Both the position numbers and the translations under genes were made by a program. The notes beneath the pieces are model-generated. The model worked only from the letters and a program-made list of their open reading frames with translations, made no database searches and was not told where the DNA came from. Below, piece after piece: positions 11,961 to 21,650 of a stretch of DNA of 64,000 nt. The DNA is from Takakia lepidozioides (taxonomy: Eukaryota > Streptophyta > Takakiopsida > Takakiales > Takakiaceae): the NCBI GenBank assembly GCA_030704615.1, contig CM060733.1:39186001-39250000 (forward strand), read 5' to 3'. Every line of letters starts with the position of its first letter. The stretch's first letter is position 1.

Positions 11961-12340
11961 TTTAAAAAATCGTAAGGCTCCACATCCAATGGCATGTTGT
12001 ATCGGTAGTACTCGTATCCCGTGGGCATATTGTCTTGCAACCCAAACACCTCGTAGAGACGACGATGGATTGGTCCACGACAGTCAGGGCATTGGCTAGC
12101 TCGCATGGCTGCCGATATGAGACATGTGGGGTGAAACAAATGGCCACATGAACCAAGCATATAGTCTCCCTCCGGTCCGTAAGGGTTTAGGCACATTGTG
12201 CACACCGTATCATCTATTACCCATGACGGTGGATTGCTCCGTGGCTGGCTTGTGCATGGATTGCAACTCAATCCATCCGCATCCCTATAGACCAAACCCA
12301 GTCGATACACAACCTGAACATGTCTCTCATGCTCCTCCAC
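11942..12340 (-). pseudogene. RING-H2-type zinc finger in element B polyprotein
   Basis: The frame contains CTMC, then about 14 residues, CGHLFHPTC, about 10 residues and CPDC. This spacing fits a RING-H2 finger, a fold usually found in E3 ubiquitin ligases. It follows directly after the RNase H-like tail, so it appears to belong to the retroelement polyprotein. The frame begins without a clear ATG and is a fragment. A host RING gene joined by deletion is possible, but shared frame with the retroelement favours a polyprotein domain. Confidence 0.65.
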
Positions 12341-12478
12341 CGTAGCACGAGAGGCAAAGCAATTCCTGTAAGCCCTCAGGAACTGCCGTATATGTCGTCT
12401 TTCTCCTCCAGTGACAATGGGTCCAATGTCAGGCTCTCAATTGTCCTCCGTAACTGCAACCTTAAGTCCAGTAGACTT
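11942..12478 (-). mobile_element. Element B, 3' part: RT linker, RNase H end, RING finger
   Basis: This is the downstream part of the retroelement split by the gypsy insertion at 12479. Reading on the minus strand, a segment with ERRHIRQFLRAYRNCFA resembles the linker between protease and reverse transcriptase of Ty3/gypsy polyproteins. It is followed at once by VQVVYRLGLVYRDADGLS, which resembles the C-terminal end of the RNase H region. The RT core is therefore deleted. The frame then enters a RING finger. One TGA lies upstream. The frame matches that of the methyltransferase segment on the other side of the insertion. Confidence 0.7.
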
Positions 12479-13111
12479 TGTCACGGACATAGCCCAGAGG
12501 AACTTACCAGGAGTAAATACCAGAAGTTATCAAGTTATCATGTTACCAAAAGTTACCACGACTTACCGTGATTTACCATGATCTACCATGATTTACCATT
12601 ACTTACCAAATTACCGGGAGTTTACCAAATTATCAAGAGTAACTTGGGAAACTACTCAGGAAGCTTCTTTTGGAGGAAACTTCTCCATCAAGATACCTCA
12701 TTTGTTTAAAGAAGCTTCTCCATCAAGAAACCTTTGTTTAATTTTGGAAACTTCTCCAGCAAGAAACCTCCATAGGGGAAGCTTCTTGGGGAAGCTTTTT
12801 AGTAGCCAGTATATATAGGAGGCGAGACTGGACACTCTTCAGTCTCGCCAACACAAGTTCAAACTACTCTTGTTCCAAGTCCAGTACTCCAATCCAGTCC
12901 AGTTTCTAGTATCTGGTATTCCAGTCCAGTTTCCAGCATTCCAGTATTCGAGTCGAGTTCCAGTATTGTACTCTTGTCCATTGTTATAAAGATCATCTTG
13001 ATTCATGTTCACCTACCATGCATTCGGCCACGCCGACCTTGACTTCTTGTCTAGTCTTGTACCTCTAGTCTGATCTCTTGTTTGTGTTCTGTCATGTTCT
13101 CGTCCTTGACA
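12479..13111 (+). repeat. 5' LTR of gypsy element A
   Basis: The LTR begins TGTCACGG and ends CCTTGACA, 633 bp, with canonical TG...CA ends. The U3-like part contains short tandem TTACCATGAT-type repeats (about 12552-12617). A TATATA box lies near 12810. The last 293 bp match 18038-18305. Flanking GACTT (12474-12478) and GATTT (18306-18310) form a near-perfect 5-bp target duplication. Confidence 0.88.
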
Positions 13112-13149
13112 GTTTGGCGAGACTAAAGTTTGTTCTTTAGTTAGTTAAG

Positions 13150-14145
13150 ATGGAAGGCACATTTGCGAAAATGGTCACCACATTGCAGAGTCTTCAGCTC
13201 CAGATGCAAGAACTTCGTACATCTACCAACCAATTGCAAGCTGATCAGTCTCAAGATCTTGGCAACGCTCTCCACAATTTGCAACAACAAATTTCAGAGT
13301 TAAAAGAGTCGAACAATGGATCTTCATCCATACGAGTCCCTACTCCAACAGCTCATACTGCAACGGTTCATCTTTAACAGATTACGAAAGAACCAAAGAT
13401 TAGCATGCCCGAGAAATTTGATGGGACGAGATCAAGATTTCGCGGTTTTGTTCAACATGTACGACTGTTCCTACGACTACATCCACAACGCTATCCCGAT
13501 GAAGGTATTCAAGTGGGATTCGTGGGCACCCTTCTGTCAGGCACTGCCCTATCTTGGTTTACACCGCTATTAGAAAAAAAAATCACATTTACTATACAAT
13601 TTTGAAGCATTCATGTCCGAGTTCACTGCAACGTTTGGAAAAAATGATAGAGAAAGAGTTGCAGAAACAAAGATGTGAAATCTTCGACAAGGAGTACGTC
13701 CTGCTTCTATTTATGCTGCCAAATTTCGACAACTTGCGTGCGACCTCGACTGGAATGAGAAGAGTCTCATTAGTCAGTTTCAATGTGGACTAAAAGATGA
13801 TGTAAAAGATTTGTTGATGACAATGCCAAACGTGAGCACACTAAGTGAATTCATCATCCAAGTCATTGCATGCGATAATCGTTTGTTTGAAAGACGTAAA
13901 GAGAAGCGATCTGGATGGTCTACGACGCATCATGCCACTGATGGTCTACGACACCAAACGCAACGATCCATCAGACATCCAGTAGTGATCCTATGCAGAT
14001 TGATGCTGTCTGATTCAAGCCATTGATGTCACAAGAAAAACAAAGACGGCGCTCGAATGGATTATGTCTCTATTGCGGAGAAGAAGATCACATAGCATTA
14101 AACTGCCCCAACAAGAGAAGATTCAAAGCTCGGGGCACAACTTAA
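13150..14145 (+). pseudogene. Element A gag, capsid and zinc knuckle
   Basis: An N-terminal coiled-coil-like stretch starts at the ATG at 13150. A stop at 13375-13377 follows, then the capsid-like region beginning MPEKFDGTRSRFRGF. Further downstream is a perfect CX2CX4HX4C knuckle ([14 protein letters not shown], about 14068-14110). Stops and frame changes between 13570 and 13800 show that it is not functional. Confidence 0.85.
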
Positions 14146-16858
14146 GTGTTCGATACGAGGAAATTCCTTACCGAAAAAAGATCTCTTTCTACCTCCAGAC
14201 CATGCTCCTTGCTTCACAGTTCCGGTAAAAATCAGAGTGCAAAATCGAGATATCACTGTAAAAACACTTTTGGACTCAGGAGCTTCTGCTTGTTTTATGG
14301 ACAAAAACTTTGCGAAGCAAAACAATTTAACGCTCGTAAAGAAAAAACTCTCGGCCCCCGTTGAAGTCATCGATGGACGACCATTAGCATCAGGAAATGT
14401 GGACCATGAAACTCGACCACCTGAAGTGAAGCTTAAAGATCAAGCATCACATATTGTTTTCAATGTCATCCAGTCTCTAACGAATTATGTGATCCTTGGA
14501 CTTCCCTGGTTCGTACTTCACAATCCCGACATCGACTGGCGATCGCGAAAAATTTCTACAAGACAAAAATGTAGAAATATCAAAGGTATTCAACCCCTAT
14601 TTCTTGGAGCTAGAGCTTTTATGAGAGCTACCAAAAAAGAGGCGACATTTGCATTTTATGCGACTCCGATCAAGACCACAACAGACAAAGGTACTTCAAC
14701 ATTACCCGCTCAATATCAAGATTTCAAAGATGTCTTCGAGAAGAAAAATGCAGATATATTGCCAGAACATCGACCCTATGACTATGCAATTGAGTTACAA
14801 GGAGTCCAACCACCATTCGGCCCAATTTATAACTTATCCCAGACGGAGTTGGCTGCATTACGTGAATACATTGATGAAAATTTGTCAAAGCACTTCATCC
14901 GACATTCAAAATCACCCGCGGGGGCGCCTATCTTGTTTGTGAAAAAGCAGGACGGATCATTACGCATGTGTGTCGACTATCGCGGTCTCAACAAAGTCAC
15001 AATCAAGAATCGTTATCCGTTGCCGCTGATTTCTGGGTTTCTCGACCAGCTGGGACGAGCGAAGATTTTCACCAAAATCGACTTGAGATGAGCTTATAAC
15101 CTTGTACAGATAAAAGAAGGAAACGAATGGAAAACAACTTTTCGAACAAGGTATGGACATTTTGAATACAGTGTTATGCCTTTCGATTTTACAAATGCTC
15201 CAGCAATTTTCCAACATATGATGAATGACATCTTTCGAGAATTTTGAGATGACTTTATAGTCATCTATTTGGACGACATTTTGATATTTTCTCAGAATGA
15301 AGAAGAACATGGCCACCATGTACGCCTTGTCCTTGATAAATTAAGAGAAAAATGACTATATGTCAAGTTGGAGAAATGTCTTTTCCATCAATCTGAGGTC
15401 GAATTTTTGGGCTACATTATTTTCGACAAATGCGTCTTTATGGATCAGAAGAAAATACAAACCATCATCGAGTGGATTAAACCAACTTCGGTCCGAGATG
15501 TACAATGTTTTCTGGGCTTTGCAAATTCCTATAGAATCTTCATCAATGACTACTCCAAAATTGTTGCACCATTGACACGACTCACAGGGAAGGACAAATT
15601 TGTATGGGACGAGAAGGCTGACCAGACATTTGAAAGGCTGAAGCAGGCATTTACAACGGCTCCCATACTGGTACATGCAGACCCATCTAAACCATTCTTC
15701 ATAGAAGCAGATGCATCAGACTTGCGGTACTCTCTCAATATGGTACAAATGGCCGACTCCACCCTGTTGGTTTTCGTTCTCGCAAAATTTTCGCTGCGGA
15801 GATCAATTATGGAATCCATGACAAAGAACTTCTATCGATTATCGATGCTTTTGAGGAGTGGCGACATCTATTGGAGGGAGCTAAACATCGGGTTACTGTC
15901 TACACCGATTACAAAAACCTCGAATATTTTATAAGTGCTCATGTTTTGAATCGACGTCAAGCGAGATGGAGTATGTCATTAGCAAGGTTTGATTTTGTTA
16001 TTACCTACCGTCCCGGACATCTTCAAGAAAAATCAGATGCTCTCTCTCGACGATCGTATCTTGTGCCAAGAGAAGGGATAACCAACAAAAATCCATCATC
16101 CTGAAACCAACAAATCTCCAATTGAATATGTTATCCATGTCCACCTATGATGATGCAGAGATCGTAAATGAGATTCAATAAGCACTGAAGAACGACCATT
16201 TTGCTACGACACTACGAAGTCAACTAAATCAACCTCGAGACAACCCACATATTACAAACGACTTCAAATTCAAAGATGACTTACTTTATTTCAAGGGACT
16301 TCTCTATGTACCTCCAGGACCTACACGAATTCGAATTCTTCAAACATGTCATGATCTTCCGGCTGCAGGACATTTCGGCTTCAACAAAACATTGGAGTTG
16401 GTATCCAGGGACTATTGGTGGCCGCAGATGTGGAAACTCGTGAAAGAATTTATAAAATCTTGCGACACGTGTGCTAGAGCAAAGGGACCACGACATCGAC
16501 CTTACGGCCTTCTTCAACCATTACCCATTCCCAAGGGTCTACGGTCGTCCGTGTCTATAGACTTTATTACGGACCTTCCAATTTCCAAGACCACCGATTC
16601 AATCCTTGTTATTGTAGATCATTTTACGAAGATGACACATTTCATTCCATGTAATAAGACGGTTACCGGCGAGGAAACTGCAAGACTCTTCCTCAATAAT
16701 ATCTATCGCATTCATGGACTCCCGAAGGACATCGTATCGAACCACAGTTCATATCAAATTTCTGGAGGAGATTATTTCACATATTGGATACTAAGATCAA
16801 TCTCTCTACAACTAATCATCCACAGACTGATGGTCAAACTGAACGTGTAAACCAGATT
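14146..16858 (+). pseudogene. Element A pol: PR, RT, RNase H, integrase core
   Basis: The protease has [12 protein letters not shown] near 14266. RT has the VDYRGLN motif near 14975 and IYLDD near 15265. RNase H ends with YRPGHLQEKSDALSRR near 16005-16050. Integrase has the HHCC zinc motif (AAGHFG ... CDTCARAK) and IDFITDLP. In-frame TGA stops are at 15089, 15246 and 15354. The integrase site normally reading VSDRG is VSNHS, so a catalytic Asp is lost. Confidence 0.92.
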
Positions 16859-16916
16859 TTGGAGTAGTATCTTCGTTGTACGATAAATTATCACCAAGAT
16901 AATTGGACGGACCAGG

Positions 16917-17231
16917 ACAGGACGACGATAGTGATGTTTGTATGTCCCGTCGAAAAAGCCACACACGATCTCCGACCTTGAACTGGGGTTGGAGTTGGCG
17001 ACGTTGATCTGCATACTCTTTGTATTGTTTTTGAGCTTCTGCGAGGTGGGATGTAAGCTCCTTGTGAATTGTAGCAAGATGAGTAGCAAGGTTTTCTATA
17101 GCAGGGCTTCCAACAGTTTTCATGTGGAAAGGGTTTGCTTGAGAATGATGACCATAATTGGAGAAAAATGGAGTTTGCTTGGTCGAAGAATATATAATGT
17201 TGTTGTAGGCAAACTCAGCCACGCGACCATC
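16917..17231 (-). pseudogene. Inverted integrase C-terminal segment of element A
   Basis: The rest of the element reads on the plus strand, but this piece encodes the next integrase section ([17 protein letters not shown] ... FKVGDRVWL) on the minus strand. Plus-strand coding resumes at about 17232 with [12 protein letters not shown]. Turning the segment round would restore the expected domain order. Confidence 0.88.
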
Positions 17232-17608
17232 AAAGAAGTTGGATTATCAACGTCTGGGACCATTCAAAATTATACGACAAATAAATCCGGTCAGTTTTCA
17301 GCTTGAACTCCCACGAAGTATGCGCATCCATCCAGTATTTCATGTTTCACTATTGGAGTTGTATCATCCATCGAATATTCCAGGGAGAGTTTCCGTACCA
17401 CCTCCACCAATCGAAATCAATTAGGAAATTGAGTATGAAGTCGACGAAGTCCTAGACTCTCGCATCAAGTATAAACGTCTTGAGTATTTCGTACATTGGA
17501 AAGGCTACAACATCAACGAACGAATGTGAGAACGTTCATCTAACCTCGTCAATGCCTCTGACAAAGTCCAAGAGTTTCATCAACAATATCCAGCTAAGCC
17601 CCGAGAAT
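17232..17608 (+). pseudogene. Element A integrase tail and chromodomain
   Basis: [11 protein letters not shown] and [12 protein letters not shown] form the integrase tail. After a TAG comes a chromodomain-like stretch (YEVDEVLDSRI ... YFVHWKGYNINERM) in which the expected Trp before Glu is a TGA. Chromodomains of this type direct chromovirus integration to heterochromatin. Confidence 0.85.
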
Positions 17609-18037
17609 GAGACGTCACAACGATGATGTCAGCCAAGCTAGCTTCAAGGAGAAGACTCAACATTCAATGTACCTGATACACGCTAAGGAGGGAGGAACAC
17701 CACACATCAGTATATATAACTACACTTCTAACACTCTTGCATCTTGTATTGGCAGCATGGAATCACAAGAACCAGATACATTGGAGTTGTCGCTTACCCA
17801 ACTACCAGATCAGCCATTCTGACTCTCACGACCTTCAACATCACGTCGACACTCTCGAGACAATGGGCCACCAATGCGACACATACTTCCTCGTCTGGAC
17901 CCCGTACGACAGCAAGTGGAGCCTACTCGAAGTCTGATAATTCTGTTGGAGGTGAGGCTTCGGACCCAGAGGGCAACGAAATCATGTTTGAAGGCAGCTT
18001 CGAAAATTAGAATGCTCAAATTACTACGTGATCCCAA
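17609..18037 (+). other. Unexplained segment before the 3' LTR remnant
   Basis: A purine-rich tract (AAGGAGGGAGGAAC, about 17684) stands where a polypurine tract should be. The following 340 bp do not match the first 340 bp of the 5' LTR. They contain a TATATATAA box and a short ATG frame at 17757. It may come from another element or from recombination. Confidence 0.5.
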
Positions 18038-18305
18038 GTTAGGAGGCGAGACTGGACACTCTTCAGTCTCGCCAACACAAGTTCAAGCTACTCTTGTTCC
18101 AAGTCCAGTACTCCAGTCCAGTTTCCAGCATTCCAGTATCCGAGTCGAGTTCCAGTATTTTGTACTCTTGTCCATTGTTATAAATATCATCTTGATTCAT
18201 GTTCACCTACCATGCATTCGGCCACGCCGACCTTGACTTCTTGTCTAGTCTTGTACCTCTAGTCTAATATCTTGTTTGTGTTCTGTCATGTTCTCGTCCT
18301 TGACA
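18038..18305 (+). repeat. Partial 3' LTR of element A
   Basis: Matches 12818-13111 from AGGAGGCGAGACTGG to the end CCTTGACA, with one deletion of about 26-30 bp. The first half of the LTR is missing. Confidence 0.9.
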
Positions 18306-18364
18306 GATTTAGAGGTAGATGACGCGTCCAGTGGTTGCTATGCTGCAACCTCTTGAGCAGTACT

Positions 18365-19588
18365 TCATGCCTGCTCAGTCAATGACAAGGCCTCATCCTG
18401 CCCCATCATCTCATCCTTGAGGACCTTCTCAACCCAAGAAGAATCCCCAACCTCATCCATCACCGCCGCCTTGGCTGCCAACTCCCTCTGAACCTCGAGC
18501 ACCTCCCACGTGTGCCATGGTTGTCTGCACCCTGTGGTCCTCACCGGCTCGTCCCCACTCACTATATTTACCGTCTCGGTAGGCAGAGAGACCATTGAGG
18601 GAAGTGCGCATTGCTCAGCCATAGCCAAGCTGATAATGCAGGTCAGGCAATTGAGATCCATCGCTTGCCCCAACACCTGACGACGTGATGCCTCAGAAAG
18701 AGAAGGCACCGCCGTGGTCCCAGTGAAAAAACCCATAGCCCGTTTGCACTCTTTGACATTAGGCTCCACTAACTGCTGCAACTGAGCATCCTACAGGAGG
18801 CCAGGTCCACTATCCCGAAAAGCATGCGATCCTGGGAAGCCGAGTAGTGTAGATAATGCTGCTCGTGGTTGACCCACCTTGTTGACCACTGCCAAAGGCG
18901 AACGGTCATCGTGTCTCACACGCTGAGACTTCCTCCATGTGTCCAAGATGCTATCCACTGTGAGGTGTGCTGGCCGCTGCACCTCATCAAATGCACGCTT
19001 GAGCAGTGCAGGTGACATCAAGTTAGTCCACCATAGCCATGGACGATGAGCCCGTGACCCCACTGCAGCTGCATCCAGCAACACTGCTGACCCAAGCTAC
19101 GACCGGACTTGATGCACACTGACCATCACCCTGGCCCGAGAATCGTCCACCAGTGGCACATTCTCCAAGATGTATGCTAGAGATACAGCTTGATGAAGCT
19201 GTAAGTGGGGCAAAATCTGCACCATCTCCCAAAACAGACCCGACTTCGAGTCTCGCAATCCATTGCCATGCCTGACTGATGAATACCCTTGGCAGGGCCA
19301 ACCTGCCACTACCAAATCAATGGAGCCAATCCGCTCCAAATCATTTGCCCCCAGCAACGAAATGTCTGCTGGCAAGACCTGTTGATATCCACGAACTGCA
19401 GACACCGACAACAACTCAGGGTATTGCTGTACCAATTAAGTAACATGGCGTAGGGAGACACGTCGTGCAGTCTCATCCCTCTCCACATACAGGTAACGCC
19501 GTACTTGTACACCTACCTGAAGCACAACAGTCAATCCGGTGTTGATCCCGCCAAACAAGCCCGGAAAGCAAATGTCTTCATCTGGATA
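18365..19588 (-). pseudogene. DNMT3-type C5-cytosine methyltransferase domain in element B
   Basis: A cytosine-5 DNA methyltransferase would transfer methyl from SAM to C5 of cytosine. Motifs in order on the minus strand: motif I LFGGINTGL (about 19535-19558), motif IV AGWPCQGYS with catalytic Cys (about 19282-19308), GLRDSKSGLFWEM, motif VI ENV (19157-19165), motif VIII-like VGSRAHRPWLWWTN (about 19030-19070) and motif X-like SRRQVLGQAMDLN (about 18660-18695). The order I to X and the SGLFWEM, AHRxxxxW and GFxxG patterns resemble DNMT3 rather than plant CMT or the permuted DRM. The frame is shared with the protease upstream. Stops at about 19436 (TAA), 19097 (TAG) and 18791 (TAG) inactivate this copy; 19589 (TAG) separates it from the protease. 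There are no frameshifts. Confidence 0.85.
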
Positions 19589-20866
19589 CTACCACACGAT
19601 AGGTGTGGTGTCCAATGGTGACAACTGAGGTGGTCCTGGTCCAATCCCCACACTGTCCTCCTCTCCTGACGGTACAAAAGCCTCTACCCAGGTTTGTTGC
19701 ACCTGTCGATCATCAACCCGCTGCAAATCCTTGCTCGTGCCCCACAATGGAGTCTGAGCAACCATGGAAGGCAACTCCGCCATACCATGCATGTCATCCT
19801 GCTCTCCCGGAGGTGACACATCCTCTGAATGAGTGTTGTCATCCAACAACTCTCCAAGCCAAGTCACTGCAGCTGTGAATGCTGCCAGTGTCGGCATATT
19901 GCCTCGCTGGGCAACCGCAATTCCTCCTATGAACGTCACGAGGAGCTGCACATGCCGGTCGTCCCCTAACTGCCATCCAGGCCTATAGAAAGCTGACTCC
20001 TCCAAAAAATCCAGGGTGAAGCCCATGGGGTACAGTACTGCCCCACCAACCAGGACATCGTACGAGACCGCGTCTGTCACAATGGCCTTGGCTCTTATCA
20101 GTGAGCTATCTGTAGGATGATCCGGCTGTAGTTTGATAGCCAACTCACGTCGTGTCATGCCTCGAGCCTGCTCTGATCCTCCCAGAGATGTCTGTATCTG
20201 AAAAGGGCACGGCTCCATATTCGCCTCCATGAGGCCCAAGCCTGCAATAACAGCTTTGCCCAACATCAATGGCTGAGCTCCCGAGTCCAACAAGACCCGC
20301 AGTGGCCGGTACCTCTTACCTGCCGGTCCACTCAAACAGAAAATGTCATCCTGGTTGTCTAACATGACAACTCCAGGTGTCACCATGGCGCGCTCAATGG
20401 CTGGCCTAGCTGACAGCTCCATCAACTTAGCAGCTGCAGCTTGTCATGGCGCCGCCGTGGCAGTCTTGACCCTCAAATCCGAGGATCCCTCCGGCACTAC
20501 ACCTCCCACTATCTCTGCAGAAGATGAAGTAATCTCCCCACTCTCACAGAGTGTAGCTGCCAGCCTGAACATCTCAGCTGGTTTTACCCCCGACGTCGCA
20601 ATCATGGTAGCCGAGAACAATGGAGCCTGACACATAGATGTGGTTGCCCCCAGCAGCACACTAGCTGTAGCCTTGGCAGCACTAAGTAGTGTGTGCTGCC
20701 CGTGTAGTTCTTCCCAATAGCATAATAACCTCCGTCTCGGTAACAGTCGGGCGAGAACTAGGTGCCATGGATGACGTCGACACTGTCTCCGCCAATATGA
20801 ATGACTGAGGAAGCTTTGCCTGACGGCTTGCCTCCCCTCGTTGTGAATCCAACTCCACATCTGCAC
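19589..20866 (-). pseudogene. Element B aspartic protease region
   Basis: The frame runs from 20866 with one stop near 20444 to the TAG at 19589. The protease core has RVLLDSGAQPLMLGKAV, the D-S-G active site of retropepsins, followed by YDVLVGGAVLYPMGFTLDF. About 140 residues of acidic linker lead into the methyltransferase. Upstream sequence links to Gag. Confidence 0.85.
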
Positions 20867-20873
20867 CTTGTGG

Positions 20874-21650
20874 CTAAGGAACTCGTGCTGCTCCTCGAGT
20901 CAAGGCAGCAGCAGACTTCACCTGCACTAGTGGTAGTGTTGTCCCATAGTGGTAGTAGTAGTGCTGCCCTGCACTAGTGGTAGTGGTGCCCCACCCATAG
21001 TGGTGGTAGGTAGTGGCACCGCTCATTAGTGGTAGTGGTGGCCCGCACACAATGGTAGTGGCACCCCTCACTAGTGGTAGTGCTGACCCGCACATGAATC
21101 CCATACCTCCCATGTCTCCTCCCTCAAGAGTAGGAGGTGGACCATCCGGCCTTGGAGCCGGTACTACCTGAGCTATGGCCATGGCAGCGAGCCTCTGCTC
21201 TAGCTGCTGAAGCCGGTTGGCCATGCCTTGGTCACCACCCTGACCTCCACGTCCCTGGTCATGTTGAGCTTGCCCTTGGCCTGCCCCTCGTGCCTAGCTA
21301 CCTCGTCCTCTCTGGGCTGCTCCACCTCGCCCCCGGCCACCATTGTTCCCTTGGAACTGGCTTGGGCGCAACTCAGGATGCAAACCATAACACTGGGCCT
21401 CTCAATGCCCGTACTTGCCACAATGCCCACACTGCAACTGTGCAGGCTGTGCCGGTGCTAAACCATTGCCTCCCTCTGGGCAATCCTTCTTGACATGGGG
21501 TCCTCCACATGTCCAACACACCACATCTGTCCGTTGTTGGCCTGCAAATTACGGAAGAGATCCATGCATCTGCTATGTTACGCAAAAACTGAGACACCCA
21601 ATCCTGCAAATAACCCATTTTGAAAGATGGTGAACAGAGATACAGAGCCC
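20874..21650 (-). pseudogene. Element B Gag with two zinc knuckles
   Basis: Two CX2CX4HX4C knuckles are visible on the minus strand: CWTCGGPHVKKDC (21480-21518) and CGHCGKYGH-x-EAQC (21390-21431), the latter with a TGA after the His. A Gly/Arg/Gln-rich stretch and a leucine-zipper-like segment (MANRLQQLEQRLAAM) follow. The last part, 20930-21085, is a GGTAGT-rich minisatellite. Several stops show decay. Confidence 0.8.
20930..21085. repeat. GGTAGT-type minisatellite
   Basis: Irregular repeats of CACTAGTGGTAGTG and similar words inside the Gag linker of element B. Confidence 0.7.

Larger units (their letters stand above)
12479..18305 (+). mobile_element. Ty3/gypsy chromovirus, element A (decayed)
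   Basis: An LTR retrotransposon in the order LTR, gag with CCHC knuckle, protease, reverse transcriptase, RNase H, integrase, chromodomain, partial LTR. The domain order and C-terminal chromodomain define a chromovirus. It is inactive: many nonsense codons, a changed integrase active site and an internal inversion of about 315 bp. It is inserted in element B, which reads in the opposite direction. A likely primer-binding site (TGGCGAGACTAAAG) starts at 13115, 3 bp after the LTR. Confidence 0.93.
18306..21650 (-). mobile_element. Element B, 5' part: Gag, protease, DNMT3-type methyltransferase
   Basis: An LTR-type retroelement on the minus strand, continuing beyond the element A insertion at 11942-12478. 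Its order is two CCHC knuckles, low-complexity linker, aspartic protease, cytosine methyltransferase, then (across the insertion) RT linker. From 20866 to 18365 everything lies in one reading frame broken only by nonsense codons. No LTRs were recognised at either end; the right limit near 21650 is set by loss of Gag-like coding. Confidence 0.8.

Noticed and set aside
13592-13783. Minus-strand frames antisense to gag and pol of element A
   Set aside because: Shadows of the plus-strand coding sequence with no domain of their own.
15089-15356. Three in-frame TGA codons in the gypsy RT as possible recoding
   Set aside because: Other stops, a lost integrase Asp and an inversion show general decay; there is no sign of selenocysteine or readthrough signals.
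18365-19588. Methyltransferase as a DRM- or CMT-type host gene fragment
   Set aside because: Motif order is not permuted as in DRM, no chromodomain as in CMT, no introns, and it shares a frame with a retropepsin.
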